Shown here one piece after another: positions 8,155 to 15,667 of a stretch of DNA of 64,000 nt. Origin of the DNA: Gammaproteobacteria bacterium (GTDB taxonomy: Bacteria; Pseudomonadota; Gammaproteobacteria; Burkholderiales; Nitrosomonadaceae); NCBI GenBank assembly GCA_015709635.1, contig CP054180.1:3038001-3102000 (forward strand). The letters run 5' to 3'. The notes below the pieces were generated by a model. That model saw only the letters and a list, made by a program, of their open reading frames with translations. It searched no databases and was not told the DNA's origin. Each line of letters starts with the position of its first letter. The stretch's first letter is position 1. The position numbers and the translations under genes were made by a program.

Positions 8155-8469
8155 TTATGTCGCCAGTCGATTCTTAAGTCTTTGCATGAGATCCATCCTC
8201 TCGTGCAAAACTGCCAAAATAATCGGTACTTTCCTGTCTTTTGGCTGCCAATAAAAAATATAATGATGTTCACAATGCGTAAACAATAGATCTGATCTGT
8301 TTTTCAGAAATACTCTTGGCGTAATATTTCCTTGAGCAATCTCTTGGAATCGCTTTAGCAGCAAGGCTTCGTAATGTTTTGCTTGCTCAATTCCCCACGT
8401 ATTAACCGTATAACGCGCAATTGCTCTTAAATCTTCTTCAGCAAGAACAGTAAGTTCGTAACCAGGCAT
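8155..8469 (-). CDS. ParE/RelE-superfamily toxin
   Basis: The 104-residue product has the compact RelE/ParE fold pattern: an N-terminal strand with YELTVLAEEDLRAIARYTVNTWG, a helical hairpin (YEALLLKRFQEIA), then the basic strands LKNRSDLLFTHCEHHYIFYWQP and VPIILAVLHERMDLMQRL. The R-V-x-H-x-R-x-D-motif near the end is typical of ParE toxins, which poison gyrase, whereas RelE types cleave mRNA; ParE is the better match. Its start overlaps the antitoxin stop by one base (TAATG), so the two are translationally coupled. The pair probably stabilises the island. Confidence 0.85.
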   Translation of the reverse strand: MPGYELTVLAEEDLRAIARYTVNTWGIEQAKHYEALLLKRFQEIAQGNITPRVFLKNRSDLLFTHCEHHYIFYWQPKDRKVPIILAVLHERMDLMQRLKNRLAT

Positions 8470-8720
8470 TACTTGGTACTTTCGCTATATGCTTCTTGAA
8501 AGATTTCTTCTACAGATTTCTTGCTGATTTTCCCGGCTCTAGCTGATTTAACACGATCATCCAAAAGTATTTCCAGTTCATTCAAGGCTATTTCTTCATC
8601 AGAAGATGTAGGCAGGATTTGAGCTAGCACATATTCCTTAATTGATTTTCCTTGTAAAGCAGCAATAGCCTTAATCTTTTGATGCTGCTCTGGTGTCAGA
8701 TCGATAGACAAGCGGCTCAT
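8469..8720 (-). CDS. Antitoxin of the ParE-type system (ribbon-helix-helix)
   Basis: The 83-residue protein begins SRLSIDLTPEQHQKIKAIAALQGKSIKEYV, the strand-helix-helix pattern of ribbon-helix-helix DNA-binding antitoxins. The C-terminal half (ALNELEILLDDRVKSARAGKISKKSVEEIFQEAY) is acidic and helical and would wrap the toxin, as in ParD-like proteins. It precedes the toxin gene, the usual order, and probably represses its own promoter in the ~90 bases upstream. Confidence 0.85.
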   Translation of the reverse strand: MSRLSIDLTPEQHQKIKAIAALQGKSIKEYVLAQILPTSSDEEIALNELEILLDDRVKSARAGKISKKSVEEIFQEAYSESTK

Positions 8721-8811
8721 GTTATTTCACCCTTTATTATTGAGTAAAAATGACCATAGTACATGGTGCACAAATCAAATGCACAAATGTTCAGAAACGT
8801 GGAATGATTAA

Positions 8812-9264
8812 TTACTCAACGTAAGCAGCATTCGCGAGGATTTGTGCTATAGACTTTCGTTCCTCTTTATTTTCAGGCCAATTGATTAGACCAGCGTGCC
8901 ACCTATGCTCTGTTTCTTCAGGATTTATTTGGAGCTTTGCTTCAAGAACTGAAGATGCGCGTATTAATGCTACAGCTTTAATTGGTTTAGCTCGCACCTT
9001 TGCAACAACCGCTTTTTTGCTGTTATATTCATCCGGTGACATTCGACTTTTTCTAAAAACTGATGTCTTTAAACTGGCATTTGGAAGAAATGCAGCAGCT
9101 TTAATAATTCCACTATTAGTTAATTCATTACTCGAGAAAATGAAGCGTGACAACTCTTCATCTGGGGATATAGACTCAATTTGTTTATTATTTAGTGGTA
9201 CTGCGCTTGCCTGAAAGTGCTCTTGTAATAAATTCCTCAAGAATTTTCTTATTTTCTGAATCAA
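8812..9264 (-). CDS. Conserved hypothetical protein, third gene of the TIGR04255-containing cassette
   Basis: The 150-residue protein has no recognised catalytic motif. It contains LSRFIFSSNELTNSGIIKAAAFLPN, SLKTSVFRKSRMSPDEY, an alanine-rich basic stretch, and EETEHRWHAGLINWPENKEERK. The pattern of SRFIFS, AFLP, SVFR and HA.I..WP recurs in hypothetical proteins of mobile elements, from memory. The ATG at 9264 overlaps the upstream gene by 77 bases; an in-frame TTG at 9240 is an alternative, and no start exists downstream of the overlap before the conserved region. It is the last gene of a three-gene overlapping set, so it is probably co-translated with the other two. Confidence 0.7.
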   Translation of the reverse strand: MIQKIRKFLRNLLQEHFQASAVPLNNKQIESISPDEELSRFIFSSNELTNSGIIKAAAFLPNASLKTSVFRKSRMSPDEYNSKKAVVAKVRAKPIKAVALIRASSVLEAKLQINPEETEHRWHAGLINWPENKEERKSIAQILANAAYVE

Positions 9265-9712
9265 GTCGTTCTACCCCATATGTCTTAGTTTTATCAGAGA
9301 ACAATCCTGCATAACTAATGGTATCGCTTTCGCCGAAGCTGATAGAAAAAACACTTCCATCTTTACCATACCATTCTAAGGCCATCTCACCATCGGGTTC
9401 TGGTGTAACTTCAGGAATTGGTATTTCCTTGGGTAAATTGCGTGCATAATCCCAAGCGCGAAGCAAGGCATTAGGGTTAATCGGTATAGAATCATAGCCA
9501 TTCCAATTATTTTGGTTGCACTCCATCAAGACAGCTATCAGATCTTCCTTCAGTTTTTCCCTTGGATCCTTATTAACTATCGTTTTAGTGAAGTGCGCCA
9601 GAGCACTTGCTGCAGCATTTGCAGTGTCTCTCGCCGGGTTGCTTATGCCCTTAGTTCTTGGATTGAAATCAAAGCTAAAATCATATTTTCCACTAATAGC
9701 AAGTGTACTCAT
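9188..9712 (-). CDS. Conserved hypothetical protein, second gene of the TIGR04255-containing cassette
   Basis: This 174-residue protein is soluble, with no signal or membrane segment. Visible pieces are a disordered Ala-rich N terminus, LIAVLMECNQNNWNGYDSIPI (about 58-78), EVTPEPDGEMALEWYGKDGSVFSISFGES (about 105-133) and an acidic helix at the end. Proteins with the NWNGYD...PDGE..LEW pattern occur on mobile elements beside TIGR04255 genes; their function is unknown to me. The start overlaps the stop of the upstream gene by 4 bases (ATGA type), which supports an operon. Confidence 0.7.
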   Translation of the reverse strand: MSTLAISGKYDFSFDFNPRTKGISNPARDTANAAASALAHFTKTIVNKDPREKLKEDLIAVLMECNQNNWNGYDSIPINPNALLRAWDYARNLPKEIPIPEVTPEPDGEMALEWYGKDGSVFSISFGESDTISYAGLFSDKTKTYGVERLDSENKKILEEFITRALSGKRSTTK

Positions 9713-10464
9713 TTAAAAAGCTCCATTGTTTTGTTCGTTAAGCTTCCTTTAAAAACTTTGTTTTTTAGAAACCTCAGTTGATCAAAAAAGTCCCACATTT
9801 CAGTTTCAGATAGACCAGCTACATTTGTTCTAAATACGTCCGTATCAAGAATTACAATGACATGAGAATTGGTTATATCTTTTAGTGTCTGTATTACTAT
9901 GACATTTGTACCTAACTCGGGATATGGAATAACCACTCTGCTAAAGAATTCGCTGACAACTGTACTCATGTCATTTGGAGTTCTTGGACTATTTATTAAA
10001 TAATCATCAAAATTTATCGATTGGCTATCATTAGCAAATGGTATATCTATTTCGTTGATGTATCGAACAGCTAATCGCGAAAGTTTATAGTCTGGTATCG
10101 TTTCTTTGTACAGTGACCATAAAAGCTTAGCTTCGTTCTTAAAGCTATCCCAATTCTCATAAGGCGAAAGCTTACTTACGGTCATGCCAGTTTTCCTGAA
10201 TTGTGCCACATAGCCAGATTTAGAATTCTCTGCTCTATATCCAGTAATGCCGAGGTTTTTATTATTAAATACACTTTCACCTTTGGTATTGATCTCAAAA
10301 GCAACGTGGGCTTCAGATATAGGTTCTTGCTTAGTATATTCTCCAGATATTTTTGCAGACAAAGATTGATGATCAAAATCGGATTGTTCCGAATCTAAAT
10401 CAATTTGTATATCAATAATTGCTTCCTTAATTGGAGCATTTGATAGCTGTTCCTCATTAATCAT
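9709..10464 (-). CDS. TIGR04255-family protein
   Basis: The 251-residue protein matches the sporadically distributed TIGR04255 family: it opens with LSNAPIKEAIIDIQI, continues with YRAENSKSGYVAQFRKTGMTVSKLSPYENWDSF and KLSRLAVRYINEIDIP, and closes with the family-like SETEMWDFFDQLRFLKNKVFKGSLTNKTMELFK. The biochemical role of the family is not established. It is the first of three overlapping genes transcribed together toward the toxin/antitoxin pair. The patchy family distribution and the position in an integrative element suggest an accessory role such as defence, which is inference. Confidence 0.85.
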   Translation of the reverse strand: MINEEQLSNAPIKEAIIDIQIDLDSEQSDFDHQSLSAKISGEYTKQEPISEAHVAFEINTKGESVFNNKNLGITGYRAENSKSGYVAQFRKTGMTVSKLSPYENWDSFKNEAKLLWSLYKETIPDYKLSRLAVRYINEIDIPFANDSQSINFDDYLINSPRTPNDMSTVVSEFFSRVVIPYPELGTNVIVIQTLKDITNSHVIVILDTDVFRTNVAGLSETEMWDFFDQLRFLKNKVFKGSLTNKTMELFK

Positions 10465-10868
10465 AATAAATTTAAGCTATTTGATTGCATTGAAAGTTGT
10501 CTGCTGTGGTCTTGCATTATATATCTATCTTTCCCGTGAAGCTTCTGTTCTGTGCCAACATTGGAAAGAAACAGCTACCCGGGTGCGCCGGTCGACCCGG
10601 CGCAAGGCCATGCCCAGTTTCATGGGCATGCTGGCCGATCCCCATTTTGCTAGCGTGTTTCAACTGACTATTCCATACTGCTAAACAATTAAAACTCTTA
10701 CACTGGTAATATTCGTACAAGAATACTACATGCCGATCTGCAGCACTTGAAAGTTGCTGCATAAATATCACTGCCTTTTTGTGTTGCCCTGCTGGGTTGC
10801 TGTCAATTGTGGAAAAAAGGATTATGATATTCCCTTATTGGCTTATGATCTCTACGAAAGGAAACAGC
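10465..10868. promoter_or_regulatory. Gene-free spacer with two GC-rich hairpins (10584-10604, 10609-10630)
   Basis: Within otherwise AT-rich DNA lie two perfect 8-bp-stem hairpins only four bases apart: TGCGCCGG/CCGGCGCA with a 5-base loop and CATGCCCA/TGGGCATG with a 6-base loop. They sit between the divergent cassette and the rep operon. In rolling-circle elements such tandem hairpins serve as single-strand origins or packaging signals, but no such role is shown here. Short ORFs across this spacer have no support. Confidence 0.5.
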
Positions 10869-11240
10869 ATGTTCGAAAGACCACAGAAATCAAAAGAAGA
10901 AAAACTAGCAAAACTCTCTGTTGAACAAATTGATCAACTAAGAGTAATAACTGATGAAACTATTGCCAATTTTAAAGGTGATCTTACTCAATTGGAATCG
11001 GCATTAGGTATGTTGCATATTGGCCACCATTTGGGCTGGAAGGTGCTTTATATCATCCATAGCAAACGCACAATCCGTAACTACGAAAATATATTAGGTA
11101 TCAAGATACGTGATATTTTCCCAGAAACCGGCCCTAGTAGTTATCGTTCAAATGGATATAGAGCGGCGGAAGCATTTTCTAATTTTTGGAAAGTGGTTGG
11201 AGGTGAATTTAAGATTGAGAATAGAAAACAGGTAGACTAA
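10869..11240 (+). CDS. Conserved hypothetical protein upstream of the replication initiator
   Basis: The 123-residue protein starts at an ATG preceded by AAAGGAAACAGC; a longer frame exists to 10779 but that start lacks a ribosome site. It is helical and basic: MFERPQKSKEEKLAKLSVEQIDQL, then ALGMLHIGHHLGWKVLYIIHSKRTIRNYENILGI and FPETGPSSYRSNGYRAAEAFSNFWKVV. I recall proteins of this type next to Rep_trans genes in filamentous-phage-like elements, without a known function. No catalytic or membrane features are seen. Its own promoter probably lies in the hairpin-bearing spacer. Confidence 0.65.
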   Translation: MFERPQKSKEEKLAKLSVEQIDQLRVITDETIANFKGDLTQLESALGMLHIGHHLGWKVLYIIHSKRTIRNYENILGIKIRDIFPETGPSSYRSNGYRAAEAFSNFWKVVGGEFKIENRKQVD

Positions 11241-11250
11241 ATAAGGAAAC

Positions 11251-11307
11251 TTGACATTGCCTTATTAAATGATATTATGCGAAGGAAATTCTATGTTTCC
11301 TTCGCAT
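11251..11307 (+). promoter_or_regulatory. Sigma70 promoter and 12-bp palindrome over the rep start
   Basis: TTGACA (11251-11256) and TATTAT (11273-11278) are 16 bases apart. A perfect inverted repeat, ATGCGAAGGAAA (11277-11288) and TTTCCTTCGCAT (11296-11307), starts at the -10 box, spans the expected transcription start and takes in the first two bases of the rep start codon. The right arm also pairs with the AAGGA ribosome-site-like sequence. It could be a repressor operator, an RNA hairpin that hides the start, or both. A nine-codon leader frame (ATG at 11293) overlaps it. Confidence 0.6.
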
Positions 11308-12379
11308 GAAGACTATATCTGAAAATTTTAATCACCAAAAGAACCCTGCATTTGAAACAGAATATTATTTCTTATGCGATTCAAGTTCAACAGAGCGCAG
11401 CTTGCCGGACGCACGCGCAGCGGAGGGCGGGCAAGCGCGCGTCAATGACCCCCGTACGGTAATACGGGGGGAAAGTTCCACCGGAGAAAATAATAAATCA
11501 CAGGCGGCCTTAACTGACTGGCTGAATGTTTCCTTCCCTTTTCATTCCGAAAATAATAATCCATTAGAATTTTTTAAATCCTTTAGTGAAGCAACTAAGG
11601 GCATTTTTGGAGGAATGACCGACCAGCAGCGGGGGCTTCACGGTTGGCAATATTCCTTTCAATTTGATCATGGCTGTGTCTTCTTTGCATACGGTGGCCA
11701 AAACAATACTGCTTTCCTATCTCTACCCGGTGAAGGTTGCGCATTAATTTCTGATTGGCAATCTTTTGTTATCTACCTGAGAGATCAACTCCGAGCGCGC
11801 ATTACTCGCTGGGATGGTGCGGTGGATGATTTCATCGGTAGTCATTCTATTGATATGGCCATTGAATTTTATAAGCAAGGCCATTTTAAACACGGCGGTA
11901 GAGAGCCAAAACTTACACAGCATGGAAACTGGATTAAACCTGATGGTTCGGGTCGTAGTGTATATGTTGGTAATCGTAAAAATGGCAAGCTCATCAGAAT
12001 TTATGAAAAGGGCAAACAACTAGGCGATCCTTCCAGCTTTTGGGTGCGCTGGGAAGTTGAACTTCATGCCAAAGATCGCGTTATTCCATGGGAAGTTTTA
12101 CTGCATCCGGGTGAATATGTTGCGGGTGCCTATCCTTGCCTATCGTGGGTGTCTGATCGTGTCTTTCGCATCAATACAATCAAAGAACAAGATCGCATTA
12201 GCTATGAGCGTTTGAAGCAGGTTGCATCAACTGCTTATGGCGCACTCCTCAATGTCATGCTGCAACGCGAAGGCAGTGCAGAACTCATTGTAGAACAGCT
12301 AAAACGGCATGCCATTCCCCGGCGCCTTGCCGCTACAGATCATTATTTACGCACAAAGGGAAAATCCGATGAAATTTGA
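11306..12379 (+). CDS. Rolling-circle replication initiator (Rep_trans / RstA-like)
   Basis: The 357-residue protein belongs to the replication-initiation-factor family found in filamentous phages and rolling-circle plasmids; such proteins nick the plus-strand origin through a tyrosine. Family blocks seen are TDWLNVSFPF (about 71-80), GGMTDQQRGLHGWQYSF, VFFAYGGQNNTAFLSLPGEGCAL, ARITRWDGAVDDF, YVGNRKNGKLIRIYEKGKQLGD and WVRWEVELH. The segment before residue 70 (TERSLPDARAAEGG...) is encoded by unusually GC-rich DNA with hairpins. The next ORF overlaps its end by 11 bases, starting a chain of overlapping genes to the integrase. It implies that the excised island could replicate. Confidence 0.88.
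   Translation: MKTISENFNHQKNPAFETEYYFLCDSSSTERSLPDARAAEGGQARVNDPRTVIRGESSTGENNKSQAALTDWLNVSFPFHSENNNPLEFFKSFSEATKGIFGGMTDQQRGLHGWQYSFQFDHGCVFFAYGGQNNTAFLSLPGEGCALISDWQSFVIYLRDQLRARITRWDGAVDDFIGSHSIDMAIEFYKQGHFKHGGREPKLTQHGNWIKPDGSGRSVYVGNRKNGKLIRIYEKGKQLGDPSSFWVRWEVELHAKDRVIPWEVLLHPGEYVAGAYPCLSWVSDRVFRINTIKEQDRISYERLKQVASTAYGALLNVMLQREGSAELIVEQLKRHAIPRRLAATDHYLRTKGKSDEI
11401..11471. promoter_or_regulatory. GC-rich hairpins inside rep, candidate double-strand origin
   Basis: CTTGCC (11401-11406) pairs with GGCAAG (11430-11435), and CCCCCGTA (11449-11456) pairs perfectly with TACGGGGG (11463-11470) around a 6-base loop. Base composition jumps well above that of the flanking rep sequence. A nick site embedded in the initiator gene is known for several rolling-circle replicons; here it is inferred only from structure. 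Confidence 0.4.
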
Positions 12380-12662
12380 AGCGGATGATCTTGATTGGGC
12401 AATGGGTGAACTTGCAAATCTATTTGCTGATGCCAATCGGGTTGGTGTTCTCCCGCATCAGATTAATCCAAGTTTATTTTATGAAGCATGGACAGTATTG
12501 TGTTTTCAGCCGATTCAGGTTTCAGCCCGGTGCCGTCAAACATTAATTTCTATGCTTACCTTTCCATTATGGCAAGTATCCAAAGAAGGCTATATCAAAA
12601 GAAATTTTGATTTTAATGATCCCAACAAGCCCATGCGTTATGAAAACACTTTTACTCACTGA
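12369..12662 (+). CDS. Small hypothetical protein between rep and the HTH gene
   Basis: The 97-residue product (MKFEADDLDWAMGELANLF...) overlaps the rep stop by 11 bases and the next gene by 23, so it is almost certainly translated in the same operon. The N-terminal third is acidic and helical, and the middle carries aromatic and Cys residues (SLFYEAWTVLCFQP). No family is recognised. The frame is open from 12309, but that start lies deep in rep. A role in replication or copy control would fit its place, without direct evidence. Confidence 0.6.
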   Translation: MKFEADDLDWAMGELANLFADANRVGVLPHQINPSLFYEAWTVLCFQPIQVSARCRQTLISMLTFPLWQVSKEGYIKRNFDFNDPNKPMRYENTFTH

Positions 12663-12870
12663 GGCTACCAATTTTCTCAAGATGCACCCAGAAGTGGTGC
12701 GCCGTCGCGCAAAGTCTGGGAAATTACCTGGCGCAAAATTGGGTAAATGCTGGGTATTTATTCTTGATGATCTTGTTGAATACATCAGATCACAGTATTC
12801 TAGCCCTCGACAAGCGTTGCGAGTGGTTTCAGAAAAGGAGGTAAACAATGCCACTCTACAAGCGCGGTAA
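12640..12870 (+). CDS. Excisionase-like helix-turn-helix protein
   Basis: The 76-residue protein has a winged-HTH core of the MerR/AlpA-like excisionase type: LLTEATNFLKMHPEVVRRRAKSGKLPGAKLGKCWVF, followed by a helix with DDLVEYIRS. Such proteins bend DNA for integrase-mediated excision or act as activators. It overlaps the genes on both sides, and the integrase start lies within its last 23 bases. ATG 12640 is preferred because it places the HTH close to the N terminus; a longer frame begins at 12607. Confidence 0.75.
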   Translation: MKTLLLTEATNFLKMHPEVVRRRAKSGKLPGAKLGKCWVFILDDLVEYIRSQYSSPRQALRVVSEKEVNNATLQAR

Positions 12871-13909
12871 TACGTGGTGGATCGCGTTCACCACACCAGC
12901 AGGAGAGCGTGTTAGATGCTCTGCTGGTACAACCGACAAAACCCAAGCGCAAGAATACCATGACAAGCTAAAAGCTGAATCCTGGCGCATTCAGCAATTG
13001 GGAGAAAAACCGGAGTACACATGGGATGAAGCTGCATGTAAGTTTCTACTCGAAACACAGCATAAAGCTACTCATGAGCGCGATAAAGAAAAACTTCGAT
13101 GGTTACAGCAATTCTTACGTAATAGGCAATTGCACGAAATTGATCGCGAATTAATTGATCACATTGCACATGCAAAGGCAAGGGTACAAGCCCATCAACG
13201 GCAAATCGCTATTTAGCGTTGATAAGGGCAATTATGCGGAAAGCATGCCATGATTGGGAATGGATGGACAAAATTCCAAAAATCAGGCTTTTTCCCAGAA
13301 CCTAAGCGCCGTATTCGGTGGTTAACTCCCGAGCAAGTAAAAAGATTACTTAATGAATTGCCACAACATCAGCAGGACATGATGATATTTGCTTTATCAA
13401 CTGGCTTGAGACAATCAAACGTTATTAATCTGGAATGGGATCAGGTTGATCTTGAACGTAAGGCTGCATGGATTCATCCCGATCAAGCCAAGGCCAGAAA
13501 AGCAATTCATGTTCCGCTTAATTCTGTTGCGATAACGGTGTTACTTCGGCAAGTCGGTAAGCATCATAACAGGGTTTTCACATTTCGAGGAAACCCGATT
13601 GCATGGGTGAATACCCGTGCATGGAAACAAGTATTAAAACGAGCAGGAATAGAAAACTTTAGATGGCACGACCTGCGCCATACTTGGGCAAGCTGGTTAG
13701 CTCAACAGGGTACGCCCATGAATGTACTGCAGGAGCTCGGTGGTTGGGAATCGGAAGAGATGGTGAGACGGTATGCACACCTATCAAAACCGCAACTCAT
13801 GCAACATGCCGAGCTGGTTTCTAATATCCTAGATAGTCATCCCTGCAAAACACTTAGAGCCTGCATGAACTGCAGGAATCATCAAATTTTAGACGGCATT
13901 GATCCCTGA
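12848..13909 (+). pseudogene. Tyrosine integrase copy 1, two compensating frameshifts and altered C terminus
   Basis: The gene begins well, with AAGGAGG six bases before ATG and an N-terminal MPLYKRGNTWWIAF DNA-binding strand. Compared with copy 2, one base is missing near 13182 (so the frame ends at 13216) and one is gained in a T/C run near 13290, after which the original frame resumes. The catalytic half is otherwise conserved: STGLRQSNVINLEWDQVDL with the first Arg, WHDLRHTWASWL with the H-x-x-R box, and the tyrosine in EEMVRRYAHLS. Homology to copy 2 ends at SNIL (about 13829), and the last ~27 residues are foreign sequence from the IS5 remnant region. About 37 residues are read out of frame, so activity is doubtful. 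Confidence 0.88.
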
Positions 13910-13959
13910 GAATTTATACTATTCGCATCAAAACACTGAGAGAATCAAGAGGAACTGAA

Positions 13960-14592
13960 ATGCCGACCGATGATTTTTTCCGAGCGCGTCTCGATCAGAT
14001 AATTGATCTGCGTCATCCCCTGGCAGTGCTGTCGAATCGACTGCCGTGGGCTGATATTGAAGCAGCACTTGTCCCTGCTTTTGAGCGTAAAAACCGTCAG
14101 GGTGAAGTGTTGGAGATCAACGATCTTTTTGGCACAACATTGGCGATTGCCAGTGGGGCGTGAGCACTGCGGGTCGCCCCGCTTGCCGATCCGGTTGATG
14201 GCATCGTTGCTGTATCTGAAGCATGCGTTCAACCTCAGTGACGAAGAGCTGGTGGTTCGCTGGTCGGAGAATGTGGTGTGGCAGTATTTCAGCGGCGAGG
14301 AATATTACACATCGAAGTTGCCGTGTGATGCCACCCAGATTGGCCGTTTCCGCACCGCCATTGGTGAAGCTGGTGTTGAGAAGCTGCTGAAGGCAACGAT
14401 TGACACTGCGGTGCACACCAAGGCGGTCAAACCGGCTGAATTCAAACGAGTGATTGTTGACACGACAATTCAGGAAAGGCAATTGCGCATCCGGTGGATA
14501 GCCGGTTACTGGAAATTGCTCGCGGCAAGATTGTGCAAGCAGCCAGACGGGCTGGCATCACCTGACAACCTACGCCAGAGCGCTGAAGGGCA
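13960..14592 (+). pseudogene. Degenerate IS5-family transposase remnant
   Basis: Pieces of an IS5-type DDE transposase appear in three frames. MPTDDFFRARLDQIIDLRHPLAVL (13960-14163) is followed after a shift by GSPRLPIRLMASLLYLKHAFNLSDEELVVRW and YFSGEEYYTSKLPCDATQIGRFRTAIGEAGVE, with VIVDTTIQE as an acidic-motif segment. A further shift near 14485 gives AHPVDSRLLEIARGKIVQAARRAGIT. It ends at about 14592, where integrase homology starts, so the C-terminal third is missing. At least three frame disruptions make it non-functional. The left end of the element is not resolved but lies between 13829 and 13960. Confidence 0.8.
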
Positions 14593-14594
14593 GG

Positions 14595-15560
14595 CGTATT
14601 AGATGCTCTTCTGGCACAGCCGACAAAACCCAAGCGCAAGAATACCATGACAAGCTAAAAGCTGAATCCTGGCGCATTCAGCGATTGGGAGAAAAACCGG
14701 AGTACACATGGGATAAAGCCGCATGTAAGTTTCTGCTCGAAACTCAGCATAAAGCTACTCATGAACGCGACAAAGAAAAACTTCGATGGTTACAGCAATT
14801 CTTACGTAATAAACCATTGCAAGAAATTGACCGGGAATTAATTGACCACATTGCACATACAAAGGCAAAGGATACAAGCCCATCAACAGCAAACCGCTAT
14901 TTGGCGTTGATACGGGTAGTTCTTCGGAAAGCATGTCATGACTGGGAATGGATAGACAAAATTCCAAAGATTAGGTTGTTTCCAGAGCCTAAGCGCCGTA
15001 TTCGATGGTTAACTCCCGAGCAAGTAAAGAAATTACTAAATGAATTGCCACAACATCAGCAGGATATGATGATATTTGGTTTATCGACCGGATTAAGGCA
15101 ATCAAATGTTCTTAATCTGGAATGGAATCAGACTGATCTTGAACGTAATGTTGCTTGGATTCATCCCGATCAAGCCAAGGCAAGAAAAGCAATTCATGTT
15201 CCGCTTAATTCTGTTGCAATGGCAGTATTGCTTCGGCAAGTCGGTAAGCATCATAACAGGGTTTTCACATTTCGCGGAAATCCAATTGCATGGGTAAATA
15301 CCCGTGCATGGAAATTAGCACTAAAACGAGCAGGAATAGAAAACTTTAGATGGCATGACCTGCGCCATACTTGGGCAAGCTGGTTAGCTCAACAGGGTAC
15401 GCCCATGAATGTATTGCAGGAACTTGGCGGCTGGGAATCGGAAGAGATGGTAAGGCGGTATGCACACCTATCAAAACCGCAACTCATGCAGCATGCCGAG
15501 CTGGTTTCAAATATCCTTGGTGACACAATTTTGTCACATCAGAAAGAAAAAAGAGGCTAG
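14595..15560 (+). pseudogene. Tyrosine integrase copy 2, lacking the N-terminal ~22 residues
   Basis: From RCSSGTADKTQAQEY the frame is uninterrupted to the stop and carries the complete catalytic domain: STGLRQSNVLNLEW, WHDLRHTWASWLAQQG and WESEEMVRRYAHLSKPQ with the tyrosine. It keeps the natural C terminus GDTILSHQKEKRG next to the tRNA, which copy 1 has lost. The first ~22 codons, including the start and the arm-binding strand, are replaced by IS5 remnant DNA; the first usable start is TTG at 14685. It is roughly 90 percent identical by eye to copy 1 over about 930 bases. Whether the shortened protein works is unknown. Confidence 0.85.
15520..15537. promoter_or_regulatory. Palindrome GTGACACAATTTTGTCAC next to the right att site
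   Basis: An 18-base near-perfect palindrome lies in the last codons of integrase copy 2, 48 bases from the tRNA. It shares TGACACAAnTTTG with the sites near the left att site, so integrase or excisionase may bind it. Copy 1 has lost this segment. Confidence 0.35.
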
Positions 15561-15578
15561 AAATTAATCTAACCTCTT
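15551..15578. terminator. Hairpin between the integrase and the tRNA
   Basis: AAGAGGCTAGA pairs with TCTAACCTCTT around AATTAA with one mismatch, followed on the plus strand by TTGATTTTT. It could end transcription of the integrase and, read from the other side, of the tRNA. The equivalent hairpin at 7886-7910 is perfect. Confidence 0.5.
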
Positions 15579-15584
15579 GATTTT

Positions 15585-15661
<77 letters not shown>

Positions 15662-15667
15662 AAAATT

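Larger units (their letters stand above)
7964..15584. mobile_element. 7.6-kb integrative element in the 3' end of a CAU tRNA gene
   Basis: The region lies between the truncated tRNA copy (7919-7963) and the intact tRNA (15585-15661), in direct orientation. It contains a tyrosine integrase next to the intact tRNA, an excisionase-like HTH protein, a Rep_trans replication initiator, a toxin/antitoxin pair and three cargo-like genes. The content suggests a small integrative element or filamentous-phage-like satellite able to replicate by rolling circle. No structural phage genes or conjugation genes are visible. Both integrase copies are damaged, so the present copy may be immobile. Confidence 0.8.

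Noticed and set aside
10481..10684. 67-codon plus-strand ORF across the hairpins
   Set aside because: No ribosome site, unlikely composition, and the dyad symmetry of the DNA explains the sequence better.
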